NCBI RefSeq assembly: GCF_003667275.1
Contig: NZ_RCNV01000008.1
Span: 1-64,000, forward strand
DNA: 64,000 nucleotides
Source of the DNA: Mesonia aquimarina
GTDB taxonomy: Bacteria; Bacteroidota; Bacteroidia; Flavobacteriales; Flavobacteriaceae
Direction: 5' to 3'
This document shows, piece by piece, positions 45,101 through 54,366 of this stretch. Under the pieces are notes generated by a model that had not been told where the DNA came from, ran no database searches, and saw nothing but the letters and a program-made list of their open reading frames with translations. Each line of letters starts with the position of its first letter. Positions within the stretch are counted from its first letter, which is position 1. The position numbers were made by a program, and so were the translations under genes.

Positions 45101-45259
45101 AACAGCGCAAGTATTATAGATTATAAAACCGGAAGCTTTTCTACAAGCCACACACAGCAAATACTCAATTATGCAAATGCTATTGAGGAAATGGGTTATC
45201 AGATAGACAAAAAACTATTGGTCTATTTAAATGATGAGGTTACGATAAAGAATGTTTAA
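42134..45259 (+). CDS. UvrD/AddA-like helicase-nuclease
   Basis: 1041 residues, TTG start (ttg aaa aac acg); it begins 11 residues before the Walker A region ASAGSGKT, leaving no room for a later start. UvrD motifs: LAITFTNKAVNEM, HYFIDEFQDTSQLQW, LVGDAKQSIYRWRGG, MTVHKSKGLEFP, VLYVALTRAEQQL. The C-terminal PD-(D/E)XK nuclease shows SIIDYKTG. It unwinds and resects double-strand breaks for recombination. The AddB-like partner is encoded 2.8 kb downstream on the same strand. Confidence 0.9.
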   Translation: MKNTHPFTVYDASAGSGKTFTLVVNYLSILLLSPQKDAYKNILAITFTNKAVNEMKSRVIATITAFTEEEIPEKYKQIFVEIQRKTGLPANEIQQKSKQILKSLLHNYAAFEISTIDGFTHRILRTFAKDLGIPVNFEVELDTESILHEAVDRLVAKAGEDKQLTKVLVNFALSKADDDKSWDISRDLYEIANLLVNENNLTALQVLRNKTLDDFNAFAEELKVEQKKSTEKINNIGKDFFQLLTKHQIDSKSFSGNYVPKYFQKLVDNNLSTLYKPKAKWQENIATASLYPKKATEEDKILLDKFQPKIAGLYTESEELLYKLDFLKEIQKKITPLSLLTAINQEVDRIKKERKLLLISEFNQKISKSIQHQPAPFIYERLGERYRHYFIDEFQDTSQLQWQNLIPLIENNLASGTGSLSLVGDAKQSIYRWRGGKAEQFIKLAQKEPVFPIEQEPIKLPANYRSQPEIVNFNNQFFAHAAQFLSLDVYEELFKNATQEIKKEAGGYVNISFVEAQNKKEEYDVYPEKVLAIIEQLEEKNYAKKDICILVRKKAEGIAVANFLNEHQIPIISSETLLINQSPKVRFMTSVLAFSLRPTDADLKFEILDFLFEEIAPEENHYQFVSKYLQENGAAFFSQFKEINVHFNLTVLQRFPLYDAVEYIIRSFSLSSEANAYLQFFLDVIYEFVQNHSSGVAGFLDYWENKKEKLSIVAPEGEDAVQIMTVHKSKGLEFPIVIYPFANQPLNDTRLDSLWVPLTEKPNSIPIAYLDAKKNMTHYSENSAALYEQLVNQNELDALNVLYVALTRAEQQLYVISKLDLDRNGQEKTTTFSGLFINYLKAQEKWNAEIQEYEFGDLPEFSSAIKKEESTSVLEFISSAPADHNLSIITKSGSLWQTSQEKAIREGNLIHEILYRIKYKEDVEDVLEQAVLEGLLVKKEQQHYKELLYIVLNHPDLAEFYTEAYHIFNEEEILTQGEYKRLDRLCIQGNSASIIDYKTGSFSTSHTQQILNYANAIEEMGYQIDKKLLVYLNDEVTIKNV

Positions 45260-45284
45260 TTTTGTTACTTAAAAAAACAGAACT

Positions 45285-46481
45285 ATGTATAGCGATAAAC
45301 TTAAAAACCATTTACAAGAAGAATTAAAAAGCATCGAAAATGATGGTTTGTATAAAAAAGAACGCATCATTACATCTCCACAAGATGCAGAAATTAAAAT
45401 AAGTACAGGAGAAAAAGTATTAAATTTTTGTGCCAATAATTATTTAGGACTTTCCTCTCACCCAGAAGTTATTCAAGCAGCAAAAGATACGTTGGATTCT
45501 CACGGATTCGGAATGAGTAGTGTACGTTTTATTTGTGGTACGCAAGACATTCATAAAACTTTAGAGAAAAAGATAGCCGATTTTTATCAAACAGAAGATA
45601 CTATTCTTTATGCGGCAGCTTTTGATGCAAACGGCGGAATTTTTGAACCCTTACTTACCAAAGAAGACGCCATTATTTCAGACTCTTTAAATCACGCTTC
45701 TATTATAGATGGCGTTCGTTTATGTAAAGCAGCGCGTTATCGTTATGAGAATAACAATATGGAAGATCTAGAGAAGCAATTAATTGCGGCAAACGAAAAT
45801 AATGCACGCTTTAAAATTATTGTAACAGACGGGGTTTTCTCCATGGATGGATTATTAGCGCCTTTAGATGAAATTTGTGATCTAGCTGAAAAATACGATG
45901 CAATGGTCATGATAGACGAATGTCATGCCACAGGATTCATCGGAGAAACCGGAAGAGGAACTTTAGAAGAAAAAGGTGTTTTAGACCGCATAGATATTAT
46001 TACCGGAACCTTAGGGAAAGCGCTTGGTGGAGCCATGGGCGGATACACCACCGGTAAAAAAGAAATTATAGATATGCTCCGTCAACGTTCAAGGCCTTAT
46101 TTATTTTCAAATTCTTTAGCACCTGCAATTGTTGGTGCATCCATCAAAGTTTTTGATATGCTTTCTACCGATACTAGTTTAAGAGATACCTTAGAAAGTA
46201 ACACAGCTTACTTCAAGAAAGGAATGAAAGAAGCCGGATTTGATATTATTGACGGTGACTCGGCAATTGTTCCGGTTATGTTATATGATGCAAAATTATC
46301 TCAGCAAATGGCAGATAAATTATTGCAAGAAGGTATTTATGTTATTGGATTCTTTTTCCCGGTAGTGCCTAAAGGAAAAGCAAGAATTCGTGTGCAACTT
46401 TCTGCTGCTCACACAAAAGAGCACTTAGATAAAGCGATCAAGGCATTCACTAAAATAGGAAAAGAATTAGAGGTGATTTAG
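45285..46481 (+). CDS. kbl: glycine C-acetyltransferase (2-amino-3-ketobutyrate CoA ligase)
   Basis: 398 residues, full length. PLP-dependent alpha-oxoamine synthase: [43 protein letters not shown] and the PLP Lys in [15 protein letters not shown]. It converts 2-amino-3-ketobutyrate and CoA to glycine and acetyl-CoA in threonine breakdown. No threonine dehydrogenase gene is adjacent; it lies between the AddA-like and OmpA genes. Confidence 0.93.
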   Translation: MYSDKLKNHLQEELKSIENDGLYKKERIITSPQDAEIKISTGEKVLNFCANNYLGLSSHPEVIQAAKDTLDSHGFGMSSVRFICGTQDIHKTLEKKIADFYQTEDTILYAAAFDANGGIFEPLLTKEDAIISDSLNHASIIDGVRLCKAARYRYENNNMEDLEKQLIAANENNARFKIIVTDGVFSMDGLLAPLDEICDLAEKYDAMVMIDECHATGFIGETGRGTLEEKGVLDRIDIITGTLGKALGGAMGGYTTGKKEIIDMLRQRSRPYLFSNSLAPAIVGASIKVFDMLSTDTSLRDTLESNTAYFKKGMKEAGFDIIDGDSAIVPVMLYDAKLSQQMADKLLQEGIYVIGFFFPVVPKGKARIRVQLSAAHTKEHLDKAIKAFTKIGKELEVI

Positions 46482-46530
46482 CCTGATGTAAGGGATTGAC
46501 AAAGACTAGTTAAGAAAATTTTATTATATT

Positions 46531-46538
46531 TAGTTTTG
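46531..46538 (+). promoter_or_regulatory. -7 promoter element TAGTTTTG (OmpA gene)
   Basis: Matches TAnnTTTG 61 bases upstream of the ATG at 46599, implying an A/T-rich leader of about 50 nt. Confidence 0.4.
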
Positions 46539-46598
46539 TTAATACTTAACAACGGTTTACATTTGCTTTTAATTAACATGTAATTTAAACTTAAGAAT

Positions 46599-47963
46599 AT
46601 GAAACATCTTAGCAGATTATTTTTAGCTTCGCTGTTCGTTTTTGGGCTTACAACTTCGGTAAGTGCGCAAAGCGAGAATAACCCTTGGGCAGTAAGCATT
46701 GGAACAAACGCAGTTGATACTTATCCTGCCATAGAAGACAACGGTCTTTTTGATGGATTTTCAGAAGTAAAAGACTGGAACATTTTACCATCCGTATCTA
46801 GATTATCTGTCGGGCGATACATTGGTGCCGGATTTTCAGCACAAGTTGCCGGATCATTAAATAAAATCGATAATATTGGAGGTAACTCAGTTGACGATTT
46901 AACTTATTATGCAGTAGATGGAGGTGTAAATTACAGCTTTAGAGAACTTATCAACGAAGATGGATGGTTTGATCCATATTTAGGCGTTGGTGGTGGTTAC
47001 ACTTGGGTAGACGAAATAGGAAACGGTACTGTTAATGGTAGCCTTGGTTTCAATTTCTGGTTTACTGAAAATATTGCATTCAATTTACAAACAACTTACA
47101 AAGAAGCATTCGAAGATGATGGTATTGACCACTGGCAGCACGCTGCAGGAATTACCATTGCTTTTGGAGGAACTGACACTGATGGTGACGGAATCTATGA
47201 TCAAGATGATGAATGTCCAGAAACTCCAGGTTTAGAGGAGTTTAACGGATGTCCAGATGCTGACGGTGACGGTATTCCAGATAAAGAAGATTCTTGTCCA
47301 GACCAAGCAGGTCCAGCTGAATTTAACGGATGTCCTGATACTGATGGCGATGGGATCGCAGATCCAAATGACGATTGCCCAACAGTTGCTGGTTTAGAAG
47401 AATTCAACGGATGTCCAGATGCTGACGGTGATGGTGTTAAAGACGGAGACGATAATTGTCCAAATGAAGCAGGTCCAGTTGAAAACAATGGTTGCCCATT
47501 TGAAGATAGAGATAACGATGGTGTTTTAGATAAAGATGATCAATGTCCAGACGTTGCAGGTACTGCAGCAAATAATGGATGTCCACAGGTATCTGTAGAA
47601 ATCATCAATGAATTAAATGAGTATTCTAAAACAATCTTATTCGACCTTAATAAAGCATCAATCCGTAAAGATTCTTACGGAGCATTAGAATCTATTGCTG
47701 AGATTATGAATGAATACCCAAATACAGTATTCCACATCGAAGGGCATACTGATAGTAGTGGTAGAGATGCATATAACTTAAAACTTTCTAAGGAAAGAGC
47801 AGCTTCTGTTCGTGATTACTTAGTAAACCAAGAAGATATCGATGCAAGTCGTGTTACTTCTGAAGGATACGGAGAAACACAACCAATTGCTACTAACAAA
47901 ACTGACGCTGGTAGACAGAAAAACAGAAGAGTTGAAGTTTCTTTAGAGAAAAACAGAGACTAA
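46599..47963 (+). CDS. OmpA family outer-membrane protein with TSP3 repeats
   Basis: 454 residues: signal peptide (1-23), an eight-strand-type barrel (about 28-190), five thrombospondin type 3 calcium-binding repeats (about 192-325; DxDGDGIxDxxDxCP...GCPD), and a C-terminal OmpA peptidoglycan-binding domain (about 345-450; [35 protein letters not shown]). It ties the outer membrane to the cell wall. The Asp-rich repeats should bind Ca2+. A strong terminator follows. Confidence 0.95.
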   Translation: MKHLSRLFLASLFVFGLTTSVSAQSENNPWAVSIGTNAVDTYPAIEDNGLFDGFSEVKDWNILPSVSRLSVGRYIGAGFSAQVAGSLNKIDNIGGNSVDDLTYYAVDGGVNYSFRELINEDGWFDPYLGVGGGYTWVDEIGNGTVNGSLGFNFWFTENIAFNLQTTYKEAFEDDGIDHWQHAAGITIAFGGTDTDGDGIYDQDDECPETPGLEEFNGCPDADGDGIPDKEDSCPDQAGPAEFNGCPDTDGDGIADPNDDCPTVAGLEEFNGCPDADGDGVKDGDDNCPNEAGPVENNGCPFEDRDNDGVLDKDDQCPDVAGTAANNGCPQVSVEIINELNEYSKTILFDLNKASIRKDSYGALESIAEIMNEYPNTVFHIEGHTDSSGRDAYNLKLSKERAASVRDYLVNQEDIDASRVTSEGYGETQPIATNKTDAGRQKNRRVEVSLEKNRD

Positions 47964-47990
47964 TAATCTTCATAAAGTATAAATCTTTAT

Positions 47991-48022
47991 AAAAAACGCC
48001 TCACTTGTTGAGGCGTTTTTTT
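47991..48022 (+). terminator. terminator after the OmpA gene
   Basis: Stem AAAAAACGCCTCA / TGAGGCGTTTTTT with a five-base loop. Confidence 0.9.
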
Positions 48023-48035
48023 ATTTTTAAAACCT

Positions 48036-50762
48036 ATGAAAGATTCGTTTATTAAAGAGGTTCTTGTTGATGTGCTTTCTCAACCAACAACACCAATAGA
48101 TCAAATAACCTTTATTCTTCCCAGCAAAAGAGCAGGTGGGTTTTTAAAGCATCAACTTAAAGCTCTTGTAGAACAAACTACATTTTCACCTAAGGTTTTA
48201 AGTATAGAAGATTTTATCATAGAAGTTACCCAATTAAAGAGCTTGGATAATACCAATAGTTTGTTTCAATTTTATGAAACTTATACAAGCTTGACTCCAA
48301 CAGAAGAAAAGGAAGAGTTTGACACTTTCTATGCTTGGGCACAGACTTTAATTTATGATTTTAATGAAATAGATCGCTATTTAATATCTCCTCAAGATTT
48401 CTTTTCTTACCTATCTCAAATTCAAGATATTAATCACTGGTCTGTTCAGCAAGAACAAACCGAACTAATTAAAAATTATTTAAAGTTTTGGCATAAACTG
48501 CCGGAATATTATCAGCATTTTACAAAGCAATTACTTCAAGAAAATAAAGCTTATCAAGGTTTAATTTATAGAAAAGCAGCAGAAAAGATTGAAGAATACC
48601 TTGAAGATCATGAGGGACGTTTTATTTTTATAGGTTTTAATGCACTCAATAATGCCGAACAAAAAATTATTCAAACGGTTTTAGAACAAAAAAAAGGCTC
48701 GGTCTTTTGGGATATTGATTCTACTTTTTTTGAAGATAGTATGCACGATGCCGGACTTTTTATGAGAGATTATAAAAAAAATTGGTCCGTTTTTTCTGAA
48801 CAAGACCATGATTTTAAATGGTTAACAAATCATTATAAAGCTCAAAAAGAAATCGACATCTATGGTGTTCCAAAGCATATTGGTCAGGCAAAACAAGTAG
48901 GCTCACTTTTAAAAAAACTAAGTAAAGAAGAGCTTTCTAAAACAGCCTTAGTACTTAATGATGAAGCTTTGTTATTACCAATCTTAAATTCGTTGCCAAG
49001 TAATGTTGATCAGGTTAATATTACCATGGGTTTACCGCTTGGAGAAACTCCCTTAGCTTCTTTATTTGAGAGTCTTTTTAAAATTCAAGAAGAAACAAGT
49101 GATCTTTATTATTATAAGCCGGTGCTTGAAATTCTCAACCACCCATTTATGGTTCAAAAACTTGGAGAGACTTCAGTCGTAATTCAGCAAAAAATCGCCG
49201 AAGAAAACCTCGTTTTCATCAGCTTAGAGAAAATATTGAATCTAGCAGCGAGAGAACATGCAGCTTTATTAAGCTATTGCTTTACCTATTATAAGCAAGA
49301 TGTAGAGAAATTCTTAGAAGCTCTAACGCAAATCACCACATTATTACAATATGAACAGCCTAGTCAGTTTCCACTAGAAACGGAGTACTTATTTCATTTT
49401 AATAAGCTTTTTAAAAAATTACAGAATTTATTGGCGCAACATAACCCCATTAAAAACTGCCAAGCCTTATACCGTATTTATAAAGATAGCTTGGGTACAG
49501 AATCCTTAGATTTTAGCGGTTCTCCTTTTGAAGGATTACAGCTGATGGGGATGTTAGAAACACGGGTGTTAGATTATGAACGTATTATTGTATGTTCGGT
49601 AAACGAAGGACTTTTACCGGCCGGTAAAAGCAATAATTCTTTTATTCCGTATGATTTAAAAAAGGCGTATAATTTACCGACTTATAAGGAAAAAGACGCG
49701 GTGTATGCTTATCACTTTTACAGATTATTACAACGAGCAAATCATACTCATTTGCTTTATAATAATGACCAAACCGGATTTCAAGCTGGAGAACCAAGCC
49801 GATTTATTACCCAATTAAAAATTGAAAAGCAACCAGCTCATCAGTTGAATTTCCATCATATAAACCCCTCAGTACAATCCACTAAAATTGAATTAAAAGA
49901 AATAAAAAAGACCCCGGAAATTCTAGATAAATTAAAAAAACTAGCAGAGCATGGCTTTTCACCCTCTGCTTTGAGTACGTACATTAGAAATCCGTTAGAT
50001 TTTTATAAAAAATATGTTTTAGGCATTAGAGAAGCCGATGAAGTGGAAGAGTCTGTCGCGGCAAATACGCTAGGAACAGTTGTTCATGACACCTTAGAAT
50101 ATTTTTATAAGACTTTTGAAGGTAAAAAAATTGGTGAAACCGACCTAAAGAAAATGAAGGCTTCAGTAGCAGAACAGGTTCATAAAGAATTTCAAAAAAC
50201 CTATAAGCAAGCTCCCATAAGTCACGGAAAGAATTTGCTTGTTTTTGAAATCGCTAAACGATATGTGACTAATTTTTTGCAAGAAGAATTACAGTTAATT
50301 CAGCAACACGAACTTCAAATTGTTCAGGTAGAAAATAAATTAAAGGCATTATTTCGAGTTGAAGCCTTAGATTTTCCGATATATATTTCAGGAAAAGTAG
50401 ACCGTGTAGATTTGTTAGATGAAACACTTCGTATTATAGATTACAAAACCGGAAAAGTAGAGCAGACAGACCTAAATGTAAAAGATTGGGAAGAATTAAC
50501 ACAAGAATATAAATTCAGTAAAGCCTTTCAGGTCTTGTGTTATGCGTATATGATTCACCAAGAAACCCCAATAAATAAAGCACAGGCTGGAATTATTTCC
50601 TTTAAAAACTTAAAAAAGTCGTATCTTAAATTTACCGACTATGAAGACCAAAAAAATCAATTAATTGATGAGAAAATTCTACTGAAATTTCGACAGCAAC
50701 TAGAGCGTTTATTAATAGAAATTTTTGATCCAGCAATTCCATTTACCGAAAAAGAAGTCTGA
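48036..50762 (+). CDS. PD-(D/E)XK nuclease family protein (AddB-like)
   Basis: 908 residues. The C-terminal nuclease domain shows GKVDRVDLLDETLRIIDYKTGK, the PD-(D/E)XK core; the N-terminal half has degenerate helicase-like features (ITFILPSKRAGGFLKHQ). It is the likely partner of the AddA-like enzyme in double-strand-break processing. The iron-sulfur Cys of Bacillus AddB is not seen: the STYIRNPLDFYKKY region has Asn where Cys would stand. It is separated from its partner by kbl and the OmpA gene. Confidence 0.85.
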   Translation: MKDSFIKEVLVDVLSQPTTPIDQITFILPSKRAGGFLKHQLKALVEQTTFSPKVLSIEDFIIEVTQLKSLDNTNSLFQFYETYTSLTPTEEKEEFDTFYAWAQTLIYDFNEIDRYLISPQDFFSYLSQIQDINHWSVQQEQTELIKNYLKFWHKLPEYYQHFTKQLLQENKAYQGLIYRKAAEKIEEYLEDHEGRFIFIGFNALNNAEQKIIQTVLEQKKGSVFWDIDSTFFEDSMHDAGLFMRDYKKNWSVFSEQDHDFKWLTNHYKAQKEIDIYGVPKHIGQAKQVGSLLKKLSKEELSKTALVLNDEALLLPILNSLPSNVDQVNITMGLPLGETPLASLFESLFKIQEETSDLYYYKPVLEILNHPFMVQKLGETSVVIQQKIAEENLVFISLEKILNLAAREHAALLSYCFTYYKQDVEKFLEALTQITTLLQYEQPSQFPLETEYLFHFNKLFKKLQNLLAQHNPIKNCQALYRIYKDSLGTESLDFSGSPFEGLQLMGMLETRVLDYERIIVCSVNEGLLPAGKSNNSFIPYDLKKAYNLPTYKEKDAVYAYHFYRLLQRANHTHLLYNNDQTGFQAGEPSRFITQLKIEKQPAHQLNFHHINPSVQSTKIELKEIKKTPEILDKLKKLAEHGFSPSALSTYIRNPLDFYKKYVLGIREADEVEESVAANTLGTVVHDTLEYFYKTFEGKKIGETDLKKMKASVAEQVHKEFQKTYKQAPISHGKNLLVFEIAKRYVTNFLQEELQLIQQHELQIVQVENKLKALFRVEALDFPIYISGKVDRVDLLDETLRIIDYKTGKVEQTDLNVKDWEELTQEYKFSKAFQVLCYAYMIHQETPINKAQAGIISFKNLKKSYLKFTDYEDQKNQLIDEKILLKFRQQLERLLIEIFDPAIPFTEKEV

Positions 50763-50764
50763 TT

Positions 50765-51613
50765 ATGATAAGAGAAAAAAACTTTGTCCTTCAAGGAAAA
50801 CACAATAAACCCATTCTAACCGATGTCTATTATAAACCTAGTCATACGCCAAAACCTATTGTAGTATTTTGTCATGGTTATAAGGGTTTTAAAGATTGGG
50901 GAGCGTGGGATTTAGTTGCCGAAAAATTTGCTGAAGAAGATTTTTTCTTTATCAAATTTAATTTTTCTCACAATGGCGGTACTCCTGAAGAACCTATCGA
51001 TTTTCCGGATTTAGAGGCCTTTGGAAACGATAATTACTCAAAACAATTAGATGATTTGCAATCGGTTATTGATTGGATTTTAACTACCAAAGAATTTTCG
51101 TCAGATGCCGATGTTAGAAAGTTAAATCTCATAGGTCATAGTCGAGGCGGCGGAATTGTATTATTAAAATCCGCTGAAGAATCGGCAGTAAAAAACGTCA
51201 TTACCTGGGCAGGAGTTTCAGATTTTGAATCACGATTTCCAACAGGCGATAAATTAGCACAATGGAAAAAAAATGGCGTTTATTATATTGAAAACACCAG
51301 AACCAAACAAAAAATGCCACATTATATTCAATTTTTAGAAGATTTTGAAGCTAATAAAGAGCGTTTAACTATAGAAAAAGCAGTTAGAAATTTAGAAATC
51401 CCATACCTAATTGTTCATGCAGAAGCCGATACTTCTGTAAGCATTGAAGAAGCCGAGAAATTGAAGGAATGGAATACTAAAAATACGACGTATTACATAG
51501 AAAAAAGCAACCATGTTTTTAATACAAAACACCCTTGGACAAAGCCTTCTCTTTCTGAAGAGTTAAACGATGTTACAGCGAAAAGTATTAATTTTTTAAT
51601 TGAAAAAAGATAA
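50765..51613 (+). CDS. alpha/beta hydrolase
   Basis: 282 residues. Alpha/beta hydrolase fold with VVFCHGYKGFKDWGAWD (oxyanion region), nucleophile elbow GHSRGGG, and late Asp (HAEADTSV) and His (SNHVFNTKHPW) for the triad. No signal peptide. It begins 3 bases after the AddB-like stop. It could be an esterase or acylaminoacyl peptidase-like enzyme; the substrate is unknown. Confidence 0.85.
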   Translation: MIREKNFVLQGKHNKPILTDVYYKPSHTPKPIVVFCHGYKGFKDWGAWDLVAEKFAEEDFFFIKFNFSHNGGTPEEPIDFPDLEAFGNDNYSKQLDDLQSVIDWILTTKEFSSDADVRKLNLIGHSRGGGIVLLKSAEESAVKNVITWAGVSDFESRFPTGDKLAQWKKNGVYYIENTRTKQKMPHYIQFLEDFEANKERLTIEKAVRNLEIPYLIVHAEADTSVSIEEAEKLKEWNTKNTTYYIEKSNHVFNTKHPWTKPSLSEELNDVTAKSINFLIEKR

Positions 51614-51620
51614 CTAGTTT

Positions 51621-52562
51621 ATGAAAGCAATTGTACTTAAAGAAGCAGGAGCAAAAGATCAGTTAAGCGTTGAAGAAGTTGCAAAACCAAAACCAACTGC
51701 CGATGAGGTCCTTGTAAAAACTACCTCTGTAGGAATAAACCCAATTGAAATAAAAACCAGAAAGGGAAATCGCTTTACCGATAAATTATTAGCAGATCAT
51801 CCTAGTATATTAGGTTGGGATCTTTGCGGGAAAATTGTGCAAAAGGGAGAAAACGTAAAAGACTTTTCAATAGACGATCAAGTTTTCGGGATGATAAATT
51901 TTCCGGATTTTGGGAAAACCTATGCAGAGTATGTGTGTGCTAAACCAAAAGATTTAGTGCGTATTCCGGTCTCGCTTTCAGCCAAAGATGCGGGAGGAGT
52001 TCCTTTAGCGGCTTTAACTGCTTATCAAGCCTTAAAATATGAAGCGAATATAAAAAGAAATACCAAAGTGCTTATTCATGCTGCAGGAGGTGGAGTGGGG
52101 CATTTTGGAGTTCAGTTTGCCAAGCATTTTGGAGGAGAAGTTTGGGTAACTTGTTCAGCAGAAAAAAAGGATTTTATTAATAAACTTGGCGCAGATCATC
52201 ATATTAATTACAAAGAAACCAATTTTGAAGATGAGCTGAAAGAAGTAGATGTGGTGTTTGATTTAATAGGAGGCGATTATATTGATCGTTCTCTGAAAGT
52301 ATTAAAGAAAGGCGGAAAAATAATTTCCATACCCACGGCAACTAATCAAGGCGTAGAAGAAAAAGCAGCGGCAAAAGGCTGTAAAGGAGTTGCTTTTAAA
52401 GTAAAACCCACACAAAAGGATTTGCAAGAAATTAGTGACCTTATAGCCAATAAAAAAGTGATTCCGCACATTTCTGAACATTACAATTTTACAGAAGTTC
52501 AAGAGGCTCATCAATCGATAGAAAAGGGCGGAACAAAAGGAAAAATTGTTATTACGTTTTAA
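51621..52562 (+). CDS. zinc-type alcohol dehydrogenase/quinone reductase family protein
   Basis: 313 residues of the MDR superfamily, quinone oxidoreductase branch: GROES-like N-terminus (GINPIEIKTRKGN, LGWDLCGKIVQKGENV) and Rossmann domain with VLIHAAGGGVGHFGVQFAK. The zinc-ligand Cys cluster is absent, so it is an NADPH-dependent quinone or enone reductase type. Co-directional with the hydrolase (7-base gap). Confidence 0.88.
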   Translation: MKAIVLKEAGAKDQLSVEEVAKPKPTADEVLVKTTSVGINPIEIKTRKGNRFTDKLLADHPSILGWDLCGKIVQKGENVKDFSIDDQVFGMINFPDFGKTYAEYVCAKPKDLVRIPVSLSAKDAGGVPLAALTAYQALKYEANIKRNTKVLIHAAGGGVGHFGVQFAKHFGGEVWVTCSAEKKDFINKLGADHHINYKETNFEDELKEVDVVFDLIGGDYIDRSLKVLKKGGKIISIPTATNQGVEEKAAAKGCKGVAFKVKPTQKDLQEISDLIANKKVIPHISEHYNFTEVQEAHQSIEKGGTKGKIVITF

Positions 52563-52592
52563 AAATTAATAATATAATTTAGCTCGGTTAAC

Positions 52593-54044
52593 GTGAATTT
52601 AGCTTTTATAATTCTAGTAGGTTCATTTTTATTGCTCATCAGCATTTTGGCGGGTAAAACTTCTTATCGATTCGGGGTGCCAACCTTAGTGCTTTTCTTG
52701 GCTATAGGAATGTTAGCCGGCTCTGAAGGTCTTATAGGAATTGAGTTTGACAGTCCACTTGTAGCTCAGTTTATAGGGATAATTGCCTTGAATGTAATTT
52801 TATTTTCCGGAGGATTAGACACACGTTGGGAGGCTGTGAAACCTGTTTTATACAAAGGAGGAATTTTAGCGACCTTAGGAGTTTTTATAACCGCCGGAGC
52901 TGTAGGTTTTTTTACCTATTATCTATTAGATTTTAGCCTAACAGAATCATTTCTGTTAGGTGCTATTATTTCTTCTACAGACGCGGCTGCCGTTTTTTCT
53001 ATTTTACGTTCTAAAAATATTAACCTAAAGGGCGGTATTCGACCGATGTTAGAATTAGAAAGCGGAAGTAACGATCCGATGGCTTATTTTTTAACCACCC
53101 TGCTAACAGGGATTGTAGTGGCACAAGACTTTGACGCCGGAAAATCTATTATAGAGCTTGTTCTTCAAATTAGTCTTGGAGCAATTTTGGGCTATGGTTT
53201 AGGCAGATTGAGTAAATTATTGATCAATAAAATCTCCCTAGATTTTGAAGGCTTGTATCCCGTTTTAGGAATTGCCTTAAGCTTTATCATTTACTCTTTA
53301 ACCGAGGTTATTGGCGGTAACGGTTTCTTGGCGGTATATGTTTCTTCCGTTTTATTAGGAAACAGTAAATTAATTCGTAAACAATCCTTACGTGAATTTT
53401 TTGATGGCTTTGCCTGGTTAATGCAAATTATTCTATTTTTAACCTTAGGACTACTGGTTTATCCTTCTCAAATTCTACCGGTGCTTATCTCTGGTTTATG
53501 TATTGCCTTATTTTTAATTTTTGTTGCACGTCCTTTAAGTGTCTTCATATGTTTAAGCATTTTTAAAATACCGATAAAAAATAAACTTTTTATTTCTTGG
53601 GTAGGTTTACGAGGAGCCGTACCTATTGTGTTTGCAACATTTCCTATGGTTGCGGGTATAGAAAAAGCAGGCTTAATTTTCAATATTGTTTTTATGGTTA
53701 CGTTGGTGTCTATTATGTTACAAGGAACGAGTATCGTTACGATGGCAAAATGGCTTGGTGTAGAAGATAAGACGGTAAAATCTTTACGGAAAGCAAGTGC
53801 CTTTGCCTTTTCTGAAGAAACCAAAACAGAAACTGCCGAAATTACATTAGGAAAAACGAGTGCTGCCGTAGGTAAAAAAATATATGAATTAAAGCTTCCG
53901 CAAAATACTTTAGTGGTAATGATTATAAGAAATCAAAAGTATTTTGTGCCACAAGGATCCACTAAGTTAGAAGAAGGAGATACCTTGCAATTAATATCTG
54001 CGCAATCTAAAGATTTAGATGAAGTAGCCCAACGCTTCGCTTAA
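52593..54044 (+). CDS. monovalent cation/proton antiporter (CvrA/NhaP2-like)
   Basis: 483 residues, GTG start (gtg aat tta gct). About twelve membrane segments of the CPA1 family, with LELESGSNDPMAYFLT holding the ion-binding Asn-Asp pair and SSTDAAAVFSI, then a cytoplasmic TrkA-C (RCK_C) domain (about 405-483; GKKIYELKLPQNTLVVMI). It exchanges K+ or Na+ for protons at the inner membrane, with ligand control through the RCK_C domain. Confidence 0.9.
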   Translation: MNLAFIILVGSFLLLISILAGKTSYRFGVPTLVLFLAIGMLAGSEGLIGIEFDSPLVAQFIGIIALNVILFSGGLDTRWEAVKPVLYKGGILATLGVFITAGAVGFFTYYLLDFSLTESFLLGAIISSTDAAAVFSILRSKNINLKGGIRPMLELESGSNDPMAYFLTTLLTGIVVAQDFDAGKSIIELVLQISLGAILGYGLGRLSKLLINKISLDFEGLYPVLGIALSFIIYSLTEVIGGNGFLAVYVSSVLLGNSKLIRKQSLREFFDGFAWLMQIILFLTLGLLVYPSQILPVLISGLCIALFLIFVARPLSVFICLSIFKIPIKNKLFISWVGLRGAVPIVFATFPMVAGIEKAGLIFNIVFMVTLVSIMLQGTSIVTMAKWLGVEDKTVKSLRKASAFAFSEETKTETAEITLGKTSAAVGKKIYELKLPQNTLVVMIIRNQKYFVPQGSTKLEEGDTLQLISAQSKDLDEVAQRFA

Positions 54045-54109
54045 CGTGAAAATAAATAATAAGTTTTCTTTAATTTGAAATATAATAATTACTTTAGCAT
54101 TTATAATTT

Positions 54110-54183
54110 GGGGGATTAGCTCAGCTGGCTAGAGCGTTTGGCTGGCAGCCAAAAGGTCATCGGTTCGACTCCGATATTCTCCA
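54110..54183 (+). tRNA. tRNA-Ala (GGC)
   Basis: 74 nt cloverleaf: acceptor GGGGGAT / ATTCTCC (two G-U pairs), D-arm AGCTCAGCTGGCTAGAGC, anticodon stem TTTGG/CCAAA with loop CTGGCAG (anticodon GGC), T-arm GGTTCGACTCC, discriminator A. CCA is not encoded. Confidence 0.95.
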
Positions 54184-54184
54184 C

Positions 54185-54219
54185 AAAAAGCCTAAATTCA
54201 TGCTAGAATTTAGGCTTTT
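54185..54219 (+). terminator. terminator after tRNA-Ala
   Basis: Perfect 14-base stem (AAAAGCCTAAATTC with GAATTTAGGCTTTT) and six-base loop immediately after the tRNA. Confidence 0.9.
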
Positions 54220-54366
54220 ACTTTGCGTAAGGTTTCTGCTGACAGTTTTTTTATTTCTTACTTAGTTAAAAATACAGAAAAATAATCTTAAATAACACCT
54301 CTTAAAGTTCCGCTAAGATTTAAGTTCTTTTCAAATTCAGAAAATGCTTTTTATTACCTTCAAGCT

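Noticed and set aside
47190-47600. Tandem DNA repeat in the OmpA gene
   Set aside because: The periodicity is explained by five TSP3 protein repeats in the reading frame.
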